Positions 41,758-51,127 of a stretch of 64,000 nucleotides of DNA are shown here, in pieces (position 1 is the stretch's first letter; each line of letters begins with the position of its first letter). Under the pieces are notes generated by a model that worked only from the letters and a program-made list of their open reading frames with translations, searched no databases and was not told the origin of the DNA. Source of the stretch: Butyrivibrio sp. YAB3001 (lineage in GTDB: Bacteria > Bacillota > Clostridia > Lachnospirales > Lachnospiraceae); assembly GCF_900112195.1 (NCBI RefSeq), contig NZ_FOKR01000007.1, positions 136,599-200,598 of the forward strand, given 5' to 3'. A program made the translations under genes and the position numbers.

Positions 41758-42845
41758 TATCTGCCACCTCCTGAGTAACGAATTCTTGGATCAAGGAATG
41801 CAAGCGCTATATCAGATAAAAGAACTCCGATTACAACAAGCACTGCCTGAATCATAACGATTGCGCCTGCAAGATACATGTCCTGAGACTGAAGGGCTTT
41901 ATAAAGCACAGGTCCCTGGATCTGCATATTTAAAACAAGCGCTGTAACAGTTGATCCGGAGAAAAGACTTGAAAGGACTCCGCCAAGTCCGGATACTGTA
42001 GGGTTTATAGCTGCTCTGAAGCAATACTTCATAATGATCTTTCCCTCAGAAACGCCCTTAGCTCTCGCTGTAAGAGTGTACTGCTGGGCAACTTCATCGA
42101 GCATCTGTGCTCTTACTGAACGAATGATTCCACATGTACCACTGGTTCCTATAACTATGATAGGAATAATCATTCTCTTTAAGAAATCACCAAAATTGTA
42201 TAAATGAATGCCGTTTTTTAGCATCTCCTGAGTAAAAAGACCTACGTTGGCATTGCCGGTCCATTTGTATGAGAGATACATCAGCACAATTGCCAGAATA
42301 AAGTTTGGAATCGCTGTACCAAGGAAACCAATTATCGCAGAGATATAATCTCCAACAGAATACTGATGGGTACTTGCATATACTGCAATAGGTATTGATA
42401 CAAGATATTGGAATAACATGATTATCGCTGTTACGCCAATTGTAAGTCCGAGCCTGTCATTAACAACGCTCCATACATCACGCCCATAGGCAAAAGAATA
42501 TTTCCAGTTGTGATGTGAATGATAAAGTCTGTAATAAGCAGAATCCGTAGGAGTCCAGATGATATCCTTAACCCATTTGACATACTGTTGCCAGATAGGG
42601 AGATCAAGTCCATAATCTGCACGCATTGATGCTGCATAATCCGCATCTACAAGTTCTCCTTCGGTTGCCAGTGCCGCAATATGAGCGGAAACATAGTCTC
42701 CGGGAGGAAGCTGTATAACGAAGAAAACAAGTATTGAAATTAAAAGCAATGTGGGAATGAACATCAAAAGACGTTTTACTATGTACTGAACCAGATCTTT
42801 TCTAAAGAACTCTCTTAGTCCATCCGCAAAGCTGTTTTTGCTCAT
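41757..42845 (-). CDS. oppB: ABC importer permease (OppB-type)
   Basis: 362 residues from ATG 42845; GGAGG lies 5 bases upstream, so this start beats ATG 42857. Six helices; the first is MFIPTLLLISILVFFVIQLP. The EAA loop is in LDEVAQQYTLTARAKGVSE. A 100-residue extracytoplasmic loop follows helix 1. A strong terminator separates it from oppA upstream. Confidence 0.92.
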   Translation of the reverse strand: MSKNSFADGLREFFRKDLVQYIVKRLLMFIPTLLLISILVFFVIQLPPGDYVSAHIAALATEGELVDADYAASMRADYGLDLPIWQQYVKWVKDIIWTPTDSAYYRLYHSHHNWKYSFAYGRDVWSVVNDRLGLTIGVTAIIMLFQYLVSIPIAVYASTHQYSVGDYISAIIGFLGTAIPNFILAIVLMYLSYKWTGNANVGLFTQEMLKNGIHLYNFGDFLKRMIIPIIVIGTSGTCGIIRSVRAQMLDEVAQQYTLTARAKGVSEGKIIMKYCFRAAINPTVSGLGGVLSSLFSGSTVTALVLNMQIQGPVLYKALQSQDMYLAGAIVMIQAVLVVIGVLLSDIALAFLDPRIRYSGGGR

Positions 42846-42891
42846 TTTTTCCTCCATATTTATGTAACCCTTTCCCTTTTTATACGAAAAA

Positions 42892-42923
42892 ACGGAGACG
42901 TGGAAACCCCCACACGTCTCCGT
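42892..42923 (-). terminator. terminator/attenuator between oppA and oppB
   Basis: ACGGAGACGTG (42892-42902) pairs with CACGTCTCCGT (42913-42923), then TTTTTT on the minus strand. Partial read-through would give more binding protein than permease. Confidence 0.88.
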
Positions 42924-42958
42924 AAATAAATAATCTTAAATACTAAAGATTTAATACC

Positions 42959-45046
42959 TTATTCAGCCTTGAAAAGAACCTCATAGTGAGTCATGTTAGC
43001 ATACTGATAGCAGTCTGCTGTTACAAGGTTGTCCGCATAGTTCTTAACCTTTGAATTGATAAGTTCATAGAAGCCCTCTGACTTAAGATATGCGATGGAC
43101 CAGAGATTTTCTTTATGAATCTTATAAATCTCAGCCTGATATTCTTCTCTCTCTCCGTCATCGGATGTCAGACGCCACTTGTCATACAGTTCAACCAGCT
43201 TAGCCATATCGCCTGTAGGCTCAACACCCTGAGCGCCCTTAGTTGCGTAGAATGTACCATATTCTCCATACCACTCAGCAGCCTGTGCGATAGGTACGAA
43301 TGGAGCTGCTCTGTCCTTAAGTGATGCTCCGCCGATTTCTGTGTGAGGCCCCATTACTGCAACCCAGTCATTGTTATCGATTGTCTCATCAAAAGCTGAT
43401 ACTTCAAGGTTCTTAAGCGCGCAATTGATGCCAACTGCCTTATAATACTGTTCAAAAACAGGATATGATTCATCAGCTGTTCCGTCATAAGCAAGGAATG
43501 TAAGCATGAGATCTGAACCATCTGCGAAATGATAGAAACCATCTGCTCCCATTTCAAGTCCGCAACCTTCAAGAAGGCTCTTTGCCTTTTCAACATCGTA
43601 CTCTGTCCACTTGCTCTGCCACTCAGCATCGTAACCAACGTTTCCTTCCTGTGGTCCGCACTGTCCCGGCTCAAGGAATCCGTCTGTAAGAAGCTCTGAA
43701 ACCTGTTTTCTGTCTACACAGATTGACATTGCCTCACGGAAATCCTTATTTGCAAAAAGATCTGCATAATTCTTGTCAGTATTTGTATAGTTGAATGTGA
43801 TCTGGTAGCTACCCCAGCCTGTTGTTCCCCATTCACGAAGTTCTGCAGCATCGCCAAGATCTGACAATGTAGCAGCGATGTCTTTCATAGCAATTGTTAT
43901 GATATCAATCTCGCCTGAACGGAACATAAGAAGATCCTGTCCATCCTCAGATGTCTGATTGAAATGAAGCGCATCAACATATGGGAGCTGATTCCCTGCT
44001 GCATCGACTTTCCAGAAGTATGGGTTACGGTCCATGATGCAAAGTGTGTCATCCTTGGAGCTGTTTCCGGGTACTGTTGAAAGTACGAAAGAGTTAAGTG
44101 TAGGAACTCCTGATACATTCCAGAAGTTGTATGATACTGCTTTTCCAAGGTCCTTAACAGTTGCTGCGTCAATGTTCTTCTTCTGAGCATTTGCAAGAAC
44201 ATCTTCCTCAGAAAGACCTGTGCTCTGCCAGTATTCATTCTCTACATATGGATAATCTTCTGAATCCGGAATAAGATCACTTAAATAATGAGCAGGCGCC
44301 CAACACCACTTAAAATCACCATTTTCAATGAAATCTGCCGGATACTTAGGATTAACGAATGTCCATGTTACTGTGTAATCGTCAACTTTCTTAAGAGTTG
44401 CCCATGCATCTTCGCCGTTTACGTCTTCCTTAAGTGCTACCCAGCTCTTTTTGCTGTCAAAGTTTGTAAGGTGGCACATGTAATACCAGAATGTAATGTC
44501 ATCAGCTGTGAATGGTTCTCCGTCTGACCACTTCATACCTTCTCTGAGTTTGAAGGTCCAGACTGTGTAATCATCATTATGTTCAAATGACTTGATTACG
44601 TTTGGATAATATGAACCATCTGTATTGTAACGGATAATTGACTCCAAACTTGGTCTTGAAAGTCCCCAGCTTCCGCCTGCGCCGCCAAGATTGATAACCC
44701 CACCATAGTTGCCAATCTCAAGCTTTCCGCCTGTGGCATCTACTGTTTCAACAAATACATTATCAGAATTTGGAATTCTCTCATCTACTGAAGGAAGTTT
44801 TCCTGCTGCAACCTGATCTGCAAGCATAGGAGCTTCTGCAAAACCTTCTACCTTGACCTCTTCAGTTGAAGAAGCAATATCTGTAGTAGTTTCCTTTTCA
44901 GTAGTTGTTTCCTGAGTTTCTGTAGTCTCGGCAGAATCTGTTGTCTGGCTTGGTGTAGCTGCTCCGCCACAGCCTGCAAGCACTGACATTGAAGTAGCAG
45001 CTGCCAGAGCTAATGAAACTGCTTTTGAATTCAATTTCTTTCTCAT
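42959..45046 (-). CDS. oppA: ABC importer substrate-binding lipoprotein (OppA-type)
   Basis: 695 residues from ATG 45046 (AGGAGG 4-5 bases upstream). The lipobox is MSVLAGCGG after a Lys-rich start; a Thr/Glu-rich linker follows. Family 5 solute-binding motifs: YTVWTFKLREGMKWSDGEPF, DDITFWYYMC, DFREAMSICVDRKQVSELL. Longer than typical peptide binders (about 540), as are many oligosaccharide binders of this family. Its genomic company points to oligosaccharides. Confidence 0.9.
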   Translation of the reverse strand: MRKKLNSKAVSLALAAATSMSVLAGCGGAATPSQTTDSAETTETQETTTEKETTTDIASSTEEVKVEGFAEAPMLADQVAAGKLPSVDERIPNSDNVFVETVDATGGKLEIGNYGGVINLGGAGGSWGLSRPSLESIIRYNTDGSYYPNVIKSFEHNDDYTVWTFKLREGMKWSDGEPFTADDITFWYYMCHLTNFDSKKSWVALKEDVNGEDAWATLKKVDDYTVTWTFVNPKYPADFIENGDFKWCWAPAHYLSDLIPDSEDYPYVENEYWQSTGLSEEDVLANAQKKNIDAATVKDLGKAVSYNFWNVSGVPTLNSFVLSTVPGNSSKDDTLCIMDRNPYFWKVDAAGNQLPYVDALHFNQTSEDGQDLLMFRSGEIDIITIAMKDIAATLSDLGDAAELREWGTTGWGSYQITFNYTNTDKNYADLFANKDFREAMSICVDRKQVSELLTDGFLEPGQCGPQEGNVGYDAEWQSKWTEYDVEKAKSLLEGCGLEMGADGFYHFADGSDLMLTFLAYDGTADESYPVFEQYYKAVGINCALKNLEVSAFDETIDNNDWVAVMGPHTEIGGASLKDRAAPFVPIAQAAEWYGEYGTFYATKGAQGVEPTGDMAKLVELYDKWRLTSDDGEREEYQAEIYKIHKENLWSIAYLKSEGFYELINSKVKNYADNLVTADCYQYANMTHYEVLFKAE

Positions 45047-45122
45047 AATTCCTCCTTTTTGCATTTCGCTATACCTTACGATAGAAATATTCTATCAGAC
45101 CTTTTATCCTCTAAATAGCTTA

Positions 45123-45159
45123 TTTTTTTGCTATTTTGATAAAAAGATTGCATTTTTTG
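45123..45159 (-). promoter_or_regulatory. GCATTTTTTG motif upstream of oppA
   Basis: TTTTTTTGC (45123-45131) and GCATTTTTTG (45150-45159) lie about 80-115 bp before the oppA ATG. The 19-mer AAAAAGATTGCATTTTTTG at 45141-45159 recurs exactly at 53005-53023. Candidate operator for the local AraC regulator. Confidence 0.45.
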
Positions 45160-45172
45160 TCATTTAAGTCTT

Positions 45173-46327
45173 TCAGGCATATATTTTCCTGTATAAATCC
45201 TTCAAAACCTCTTCATCTACCTCTCTTCTGGTATTTGAAGCACATCCGCTTTCCATTGCATCTTTTGTCATTTTATCTATCTGCGCAAAAAAAGCTTCTC
45301 TCGAAATCCCATAACCTTTAAATGTTGGCATATGACAAATATCGCATATTTTTTTTATCTCAAGTAAAAAGAACTCTGCCGCCCTGTCCTCGGAATCATT
45401 ATCTATAGCCGCGCCTATAACCCTCGCCATTTCTGCAAATCTGCTCCTTGCGCCCTCCTTGGCATACTCAAGGCAGCCACTAAGGATCATTGCATTTGCA
45501 ATCCCATAGGGAACATGAAAACGCGCGCCAATTGCACAAGTCATAGCGTGAACCAACGTTGCGCTTGAATTGTTAAATGCCATCCCTGCTTCGAGCGCCG
45601 CTATAGACAATTCACGCCTTGCAACATCATTGCCACTGTCGCGATACGCAAGCGGCAGATAGTTATAAATTCGCTTTATCGCCGATAAAGCCAACGTATC
45701 TGTCAATGGCTGCGCCTTTTGGGAAGTATATGCCTCTATCGCATGTGCAAGAGCACTGATACCTGTTGACGCTGTCATTTTGGGTGATAGCGTTTCCGTA
45801 AGATCAGGATCAATTATTACAATGTCCGGCATCAGTTCTTTTCCCTTAAAAAGCGCCTTAACACCTGAAGCAGTGTCGGTTATTATTGCATACTGCGATG
45901 CTTCTGAACCTGTCCCTGCTGTTGTGGGAATTGCTATCATCTTCGCATTTATCCCAGAGATTTCTTTTCCCCTTTGATCAGATAACTTCCCGCCAATGGC
46001 GTCCATAACTGCTACCGCTTTCATAATGTCCAGCGCGCTTCCACCGCCAATACCTATAAAAAAATCGCATTTTTCCTTTTTATATATGGAAAAAGCCTCT
46101 TCAACCATCAAATCTGTAGGTTCTTCAAGAAAATTATCAAAGATTGCAAATTTTATCTTTTTAGAAGAAAGAATGTCCCCAATAATTTTTACTTTCCCAA
46201 GCCTTACGGCAATCTGGTCGCACACAATAAGCGCTTTTTTCCCAATATCATCTATGCAATTATTAAGTTCTTTTAAGCTTCTGCTCCCGGTAATAATCCT
46301 GCCGGGTACAATAAACTCATTTGCCAT
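45173..46327 (-). CDS. iron-containing alcohol dehydrogenase
   Basis: 384 residues from ATG 46327. NAD-binding loop IGIGGGSALDIMKAVAV, IPTTAGTGSEASQYAII, and metal ligands D/H/H/H in GISALAHAIEAY, TLVHAMTCAIG and ARFHVPYGIANA. Fe-ADHs reduce short aldehydes. Next to fucosidase genes, a lactaldehyde reductase role (as FucO) is plausible but unproven. It precedes oppA in the minus-strand order of genes 48019 to 45173. Confidence 0.88.
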   Translation of the reverse strand: MANEFIVPGRIITGSRSLKELNNCIDDIGKKALIVCDQIAVRLGKVKIIGDILSSKKIKFAIFDNFLEEPTDLMVEEAFSIYKKEKCDFFIGIGGGSALDIMKAVAVMDAIGGKLSDQRGKEISGINAKMIAIPTTAGTGSEASQYAIITDTASGVKALFKGKELMPDIVIIDPDLTETLSPKMTASTGISALAHAIEAYTSQKAQPLTDTLALSAIKRIYNYLPLAYRDSGNDVARRELSIAALEAGMAFNNSSATLVHAMTCAIGARFHVPYGIANAMILSGCLEYAKEGARSRFAEMARVIGAAIDNDSEDRAAEFFLLEIKKICDICHMPTFKGYGISREAFFAQIDKMTKDAMESGCASNTRREVDEEVLKDLYRKIYA

Positions 46328-46354
46328 AATCACCAAACCCCTGAACAATTTTCC

Positions 46355-48019
46355 TTATACCTGACTTCTCATGTTTCTGATAGAAATCGTATGGTCAAAA
46401 CCTGTATAATCAGTAAAATAAACTGTTGATGAACCTGCATTTGTAAGCTCTGAATCCTCTTTTCCCTCCATAAATCTGTGAGTTCCAAAGCCCGGACCTA
46501 CGATCAAAGTATCCTTATTATTGGATAGTGAAACATAATCATCTTTAGCTATGATAGTCTCATTCCCCCTAAGAGACGTTGCCATGTGACCATTTTCCAT
46601 GAAGTCAGCGCCGGTTACAGACATTTCGATTCTCCACGGTGCGCCCTCGACACCACTTGTCTTAACCCTGACATCAATACCGTCTTTTTCCGGACTTTCA
46701 GAAACCCAGACATCTATATCCATGTCAGGTCCCATCTTTTTATCCCTTGCAGCATTATCCATCTGCCACCAGTCGCTTGTTGCGGGCATCTTTTCTTCGC
46801 TCCATGGCAGGTAATACCATCCATGCATGGTCTGGTGTAAATGGAGGCCATCCGGTGTTTCTTCCATGGTCTCTCCCTTAAATGCCCTGTGCTCGCAAAA
46901 GCTTCCTGCAACCTTCATCTCAAGTTTTATCGAACCATTGTGAAAATACAGGAAATTAGACTTTCCATTCATGACAGTATAGGTATATCTTCCTGTCTTA
47001 TTCCTTGAAATACCTGAGTTTTGGTAAAAGACATGGTAATCGGGATTTTTGTATAATCCATCATGCTCTATATTTTTCCACTCGGGATACCACATAAAAT
47101 AGATAAGACAATCCGGGCCATGAAGGTTCTTTTTCTGGCAGATATCTATGATTGTGTTGCACATCTCATAAAATTCCATGATTCCGTGACGCTGCGCCAT
47201 AAGCATATATTCCGTATAATAATCTGTCGGATACATGAGCCTGTCCTTGTCAAAACGGGTTGAATTGGCAGTAAACACTGAACCGTCAGGCTCCCAGTAA
47301 TGAAGCATCATTTTAAGATTTCTGATAACATGCTCCTCGTATGATGTATCCCCGGTTGCCTCAGAAAGAGTGATCATCGCATCATTATTTACCCGGTTAT
47401 AATTTCCCGCAGATTTTTCAGTATATTCACCGTCTTCATTGCAGTCTATGCCTTCAGCAAGGTACCTTTTCGCGCAGGCAGCCATTTTCTCATCTCCGTA
47501 AATCTTATAGCACTCCATCAAAGTTGACGCGATTGCCCATCTGTGATTTGGCGTATGAAAACCACCTGTTATTATTCCTTTAGCAGCTTTTTCAATGATT
47601 TCGTTGATAATATTGAATATTTTTTCTTCCTTATCAGTCCTCTTTTTGCCTCTGATATCTCTTAGGAAAAAGAAAGTTGGCATAAGCTTTTTGATACAAA
47701 AAGCCGTATCGGGCGCAGAGCTGAAATTACAGGTAACATAGTCATATAAACCGCTTTCCAGCTGCATTTTCTTCGCACATCCAAGCCCCAGCATGATTCT
47801 CTTATAAAGATCCTCATCTCTGTAAAGTTTGCTATCCTCATTGCAATATAAAGAAATCATTGAAGCAGTACGATAGATTGTATATTTAGCATCCAGAATA
47901 TGATCGTTATCCAGAAAAGATCCCACATTCTCATTTTTCTCATCCATGATCTGTCTGCACATGGATTCATATACAAGTTCTTCAGTGTCCTTCAATATAA
48001 ATTCATAATGTTTTTCCAT
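46355..48019 (-). CDS. alpha/alpha-toroid polysaccharide-lyase-like enzyme
   Basis: 554 residues. ITGGFHTPNHRWAIASTLME and GEYTEKSAGNYNRVNNDAMI look like the Asn/His and Tyr catalytic regions of heparinase II/III-type and related lyases with an (alpha/alpha)n barrel. The second half is beta-rich (FLYFHNGSIKLEMKVAGSF, HQTMHGWYYLPWSEEKMP). No signal peptide. I cannot assign a PL family; PL27/PL42-type rhamnose-glucuronate lyases came to mind. With GH105 next door, cleavage of uronate-containing oligosaccharides is a reasonable guess. Confidence 0.6.
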   Translation of the reverse strand: MEKHYEFILKDTEELVYESMCRQIMDEKNENVGSFLDNDHILDAKYTIYRTASMISLYCNEDSKLYRDEDLYKRIMLGLGCAKKMQLESGLYDYVTCNFSSAPDTAFCIKKLMPTFFFLRDIRGKKRTDKEEKIFNIINEIIEKAAKGIITGGFHTPNHRWAIASTLMECYKIYGDEKMAACAKRYLAEGIDCNEDGEYTEKSAGNYNRVNNDAMITLSEATGDTSYEEHVIRNLKMMLHYWEPDGSVFTANSTRFDKDRLMYPTDYYTEYMLMAQRHGIMEFYEMCNTIIDICQKKNLHGPDCLIYFMWYPEWKNIEHDGLYKNPDYHVFYQNSGISRNKTGRYTYTVMNGKSNFLYFHNGSIKLEMKVAGSFCEHRAFKGETMEETPDGLHLHQTMHGWYYLPWSEEKMPATSDWWQMDNAARDKKMGPDMDIDVWVSESPEKDGIDVRVKTSGVEGAPWRIEMSVTGADFMENGHMATSLRGNETIIAKDDYVSLSNNKDTLIVGPGFGTHRFMEGKEDSELTNAGSSTVYFTDYTGFDHTISIRNMRSQV

Positions 48020-48036
48020 AATATTTTTTCCTCGTC

Positions 48037-49008
48037 CTACATTTTATCTATAAGCGCAGCGCCGATAATTCCCACATCTCCGGCATCTGCTATGCCTCTT
48101 GCGATGGTTATCTTGGTATTTATCCTGCTTGTTCTGGAATAAACGTCGCTAAGCACTTTTTTTCTGACTCTGTCTATAAAAAGATCTGCAGCCCTTGTTA
48201 TTCCACCGCTAAGAACCAGCACGTCCGGTTGCAGGATATTGATAAGGTTTGTAAGTCCCTCGGCAAGATAATCCGAATATCTGTTAAGCACTTTCTGCGC
48301 CGTTTCATCTTTTTTTCTCACTGCAGCAAAAAATCTTTCTCCGTCAAGGTCTTCAACATCCTCAATATCATCCCAAAGTGCTGATTTCTTGCCTTCTTCA
48401 GTGATCATTTCTTGTCTTGCCTGTCTTATCAGCGCACTTGCAGAGGCATAATCTTCAAAGCCGCCTTTTCTTCCGCAGATGCTGTCTTTGTCCTCAATAT
48501 TTATGGACATAAAGCCAAATTCCGCAGCAGCAAAATTGCAGCCTCGTATTAATTTTCCATTGATTATGATTCCGCCACCGACGCCGGTTCCCAACGTAAC
48601 CATCATAAAATTAGGCGCATCATAACCGCCGGTAATGTATTCACCAATAGCGGCAGCATTTGCATCATTGTCAAAAAATGTCTTTTCCCCAAGTTTTGTT
48701 CCCAGCGCCTTCTTAAGCTCAGGTAAAAAAGGCACATCCTCAAAGCCAAGATTATTGGCATACATTATCTTTCCCGTATCAAGCTCCGCAGTCCCGGGAA
48801 CGCCAACTCCTATTGCCTCAATATCTTCTTCGCTGGCGCCTGCTTTTTTTATGATCTCGCATACTGCGCCTGCAATTTCTTTTATCATTAGTTCAGGCTC
48901 TTTTGCCTCGGATGTCTTAATTACGATTTTTTCTGTAATCTTGTAGTCCTCATCCACAAGCCCAATGGCTATATTTGTTCCACCTACATCTATACCTATT
49001 CGATACAT
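48037..49008 (-). CDS. ROK-family sugar kinase with degenerate zinc motif
   Basis: 323 residues. MYRIGIDVGGTNIAIGLVDE is the phosphate loop; catalytic Asp is in FFDNDANAAAIGEY; VTLGTGVGGGIIINGKLIRG follows. The usual ROK zinc site is broken: the GH of EIGH is GF in AAEFGFMSIN, and CxCGxxGCxE reads SICGRKGGFE, leaving one Cys. Many active glucokinases keep this site, so metal-independent folding is implied. No HTH domain, so a kinase (glucose, mannose or fructose), not a repressor. Part of the glycan operon. Confidence 0.85.
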   Translation of the reverse strand: MYRIGIDVGGTNIAIGLVDEDYKITEKIVIKTSEAKEPELMIKEIAGAVCEIIKKAGASEEDIEAIGVGVPGTAELDTGKIMYANNLGFEDVPFLPELKKALGTKLGEKTFFDNDANAAAIGEYITGGYDAPNFMMVTLGTGVGGGIIINGKLIRGCNFAAAEFGFMSINIEDKDSICGRKGGFEDYASASALIRQARQEMITEEGKKSALWDDIEDVEDLDGERFFAAVRKKDETAQKVLNRYSDYLAEGLTNLINILQPDVLVLSGGITRAADLFIDRVRKKVLSDVYSRTSRINTKITIARGIADAGDVGIIGAALIDKM

Positions 49009-49029
49009 GTTTCATTCACCGTTTCTAAT

Positions 49030-50127
49030 TTATGCGTTTGCCTTCAATACTTCTAATAAAAACAGCATCGCAAGTGCCTGTCCGTAAGGCATTGGTTTAA
49101 TTTCAATTCCTTTATAGAAATCTTTGGTCTCTCTACCCATAGGAGTGCCATATGAAACCTGATTGACTGTGCCATCCTTATCTATAAGCTCTAATATCGG
49201 CTTCAGAGCCTTTAATCCAACCACTTGATATTTTTTGTCAATGAGACCAAGTCGCACCGCTTTCAATATTCCATAAGCAAATCCACAGGTTGCGCTTGCT
49301 TCCAGATAGGACGTTGGATCATCAACCAGTGTGTGCCACATTCCGCCTTCATCCTGATACTTTTCAAGTGCTTTTACCTGCTGAACAAGCGCTTCTGTCA
49401 GAAATCTCCTGTCAGCTCCCTTTACATCCGCAATAGCAAGATATTCAGGAACGGCCATGGTAAACCAGCAGTTGCCTCTCCCCCAAAGAGCCTCAGCGAA
49501 ATTATTCTTATCAAGGAAAGTCCATCCGTGATATAAAAGTCCTGTCTTGTGGTCCACAAGATACTTTATATGCAGCAGGAACTGATATCTTGCTTCTTCC
49601 TTGTATTCTTCATTATTTTCAATCTCACCCATCATAGCCAGGAACATAACTGTCATAAACAGCGTATCATCCCATAATTCCTCAGTATTTTCGCTATCTG
49701 AGGTTCTATGCTGAAGTCCGCCTTCCTGAGTTCTTGCAAAATCGTGCATTATAGCTTCTGCCCACTCATGACACGTTTTCTTGTACACAGGGTTTTCTTT
49801 ATCCTTCAAAAGAAATGCCAAAGTCAGCATTGGTGCGCAGGTATTGATATTCTTAGCCGGAAGTCCAAGAGATATTTCCTTGTCATAAAAATCTTTAAGA
49901 AAACTAATATATTTCTCATCGCCAAGCTCGTCAGCCAGTTGAAAAAGCCCATAAAGCCCGACTCCCTGAGTCCACTCCCAATGCTGATATCTTGATACAT
50001 CATCTCCTGCCAGGTTCTTGGTCTTCATATTTTCCAGAAATATTTCGTCATCTTCAAAAAGAAATTTCTGAAAGCTTTCTGCCAGAACCTCCAAAACAGA
50101 CATGATCTCATTTCTTTCTACTTTCAT
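49030..50127 (-). CDS. GH105/GH88-type unsaturated uronyl hydrolase
   Basis: 365 residues. An (alpha/alpha)6 barrel with YQHWEWTQGVGLYGL, the catalytic Asp in NTEELWDDTLFM, and ALWGRGNCWFTMAVPEY, all as in YteR-like enzymes. It removes unsaturated uronate left by lyases. GAGG 6 bases before the ATG. No signal peptide. First gene of the minus-strand run, divergent from araC with only 35 bp between. Confidence 0.9.
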   Translation of the reverse strand: MKVERNEIMSVLEVLAESFQKFLFEDDEIFLENMKTKNLAGDDVSRYQHWEWTQGVGLYGLFQLADELGDEKYISFLKDFYDKEISLGLPAKNINTCAPMLTLAFLLKDKENPVYKKTCHEWAEAIMHDFARTQEGGLQHRTSDSENTEELWDDTLFMTVMFLAMMGEIENNEEYKEEARYQFLLHIKYLVDHKTGLLYHGWTFLDKNNFAEALWGRGNCWFTMAVPEYLAIADVKGADRRFLTEALVQQVKALEKYQDEGGMWHTLVDDPTSYLEASATCGFAYGILKAVRLGLIDKKYQVVGLKALKPILELIDKDGTVNQVSYGTPMGRETKDFYKGIEIKPMPYGQALAMLFLLEVLKANA

Positions 50128-50162
50128 TTGCTACCTCTTTCTATTTCATATATACTAATTTC

Positions 50163-51065
50163 ATGCTAATAAATGATAATATTTACTACGAAGACAACCA
50201 TTATATAATCATCAACAACATCCCTAATAACATTTATTACTACATTGACTATGATAAAAGGGATGCTTCCGTGAACATGGAATTCCAGCATTTGCACCCA
50301 TACTATGAAATGCTGGTTTTGCTTGCGCCCAATGCTTCTCACCTGATAGAGGGTGTTCCCTATAACATCCGAATGGGAGATATAGTCTTGCTGGCGCCTT
50401 CAGTCATGCACAAATCCGTATATTACAAGGGCGAACCCAGTAAACGAATAATCATTGACTTTATGTATCCTTTGGATAAACCTGAGACAGAGAGCGCTTA
50501 CAAGGCAATTCTTGAACCATTTTTTCAAGATGTCCCTATTTTCAGATTTGATTTTCAGGATCAAAAAAGAATATTTGATATCCTCAACAACCTTTTTATT
50601 TTTTCAAAAGAACACAAGTATTATGGAAATCCTGCTGATGAATTCTATATTCATACCAAATTTCAGGAACTTCTCTATACTTTTTATGAGTTAAAAGATA
50701 AAAATCTTTATAAAAACGAGCAGACTTATAATTCAATTGAGCAAAAAATGTATGAAATATCCTCCTATATACACAACCACTACAATGAGGATATCTCTTT
50801 GGATTCTCTCTCTGAACAGTTCTTTATAAGTTCCAGTTACCTTTCCAGAGAATTCAAGCAGATCACCGGTTTTAATCTGTCTAACTACATACAGCTCACA
50901 AGAATAAAGAATGCTCAGTACAAACTGGTTTCCAGCAATGAAAAGATATCTGCAATTGCTTCAGACTGCGGTTTTTCATCCTTCTCTCAGTTCAACCGTG
51001 TTTTTAACAAACTTACAGGCACTTCGCCGAGAGAATACCGACAGTCTGCAGTAATTGGAACGTAA
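50163..51065 (+). CDS. AraC-family transcriptional regulator
   Basis: 300 residues. N-terminal cupin sensor (EFQHLHPYYEMLVLLA, RMGDIVLLAPSVMHKSVYY). C-terminal double HTH: SLDSLSEQFFISSSYLSREF and KISAIASDCGFSSFSQFNRV FNK. No Shine-Dalgarno is visible before the ATG. Divergent from GH105; likely the local regulator of the glycan locus, with oligosaccharide or uronate as ligand. Confidence 0.88.
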   Translation: MLINDNIYYEDNHYIIINNIPNNIYYYIDYDKRDASVNMEFQHLHPYYEMLVLLAPNASHLIEGVPYNIRMGDIVLLAPSVMHKSVYYKGEPSKRIIIDFMYPLDKPETESAYKAILEPFFQDVPIFRFDFQDQKRIFDILNNLFIFSKEHKYYGNPADEFYIHTKFQELLYTFYELKDKNLYKNEQTYNSIEQKMYEISSYIHNHYNEDISLDSLSEQFFISSSYLSREFKQITGFNLSNYIQLTRIKNAQYKLVSSNEKISAIASDCGFSSFSQFNRVFNKLTGTSPREYRQSAVIGT

Positions 51066-51086
51066 TATCATAAATCTTTTTTCAAT

Positions 51087-51110
51087 AAATGCGCAGCACA
51101 GTGCGCATTT
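51087..51110 (+). terminator. terminator after araC
   Basis: AAATGCGCA (51087-51095) pairs with TGCGCATTT (51102-51110) around 6 bases, followed by TAT. 21 bases after the stop at 51065; also placed to end the convergent PHP gene. Confidence 0.65.
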
Positions 51111-51127
51111 TATGCCTGAACATTAAC

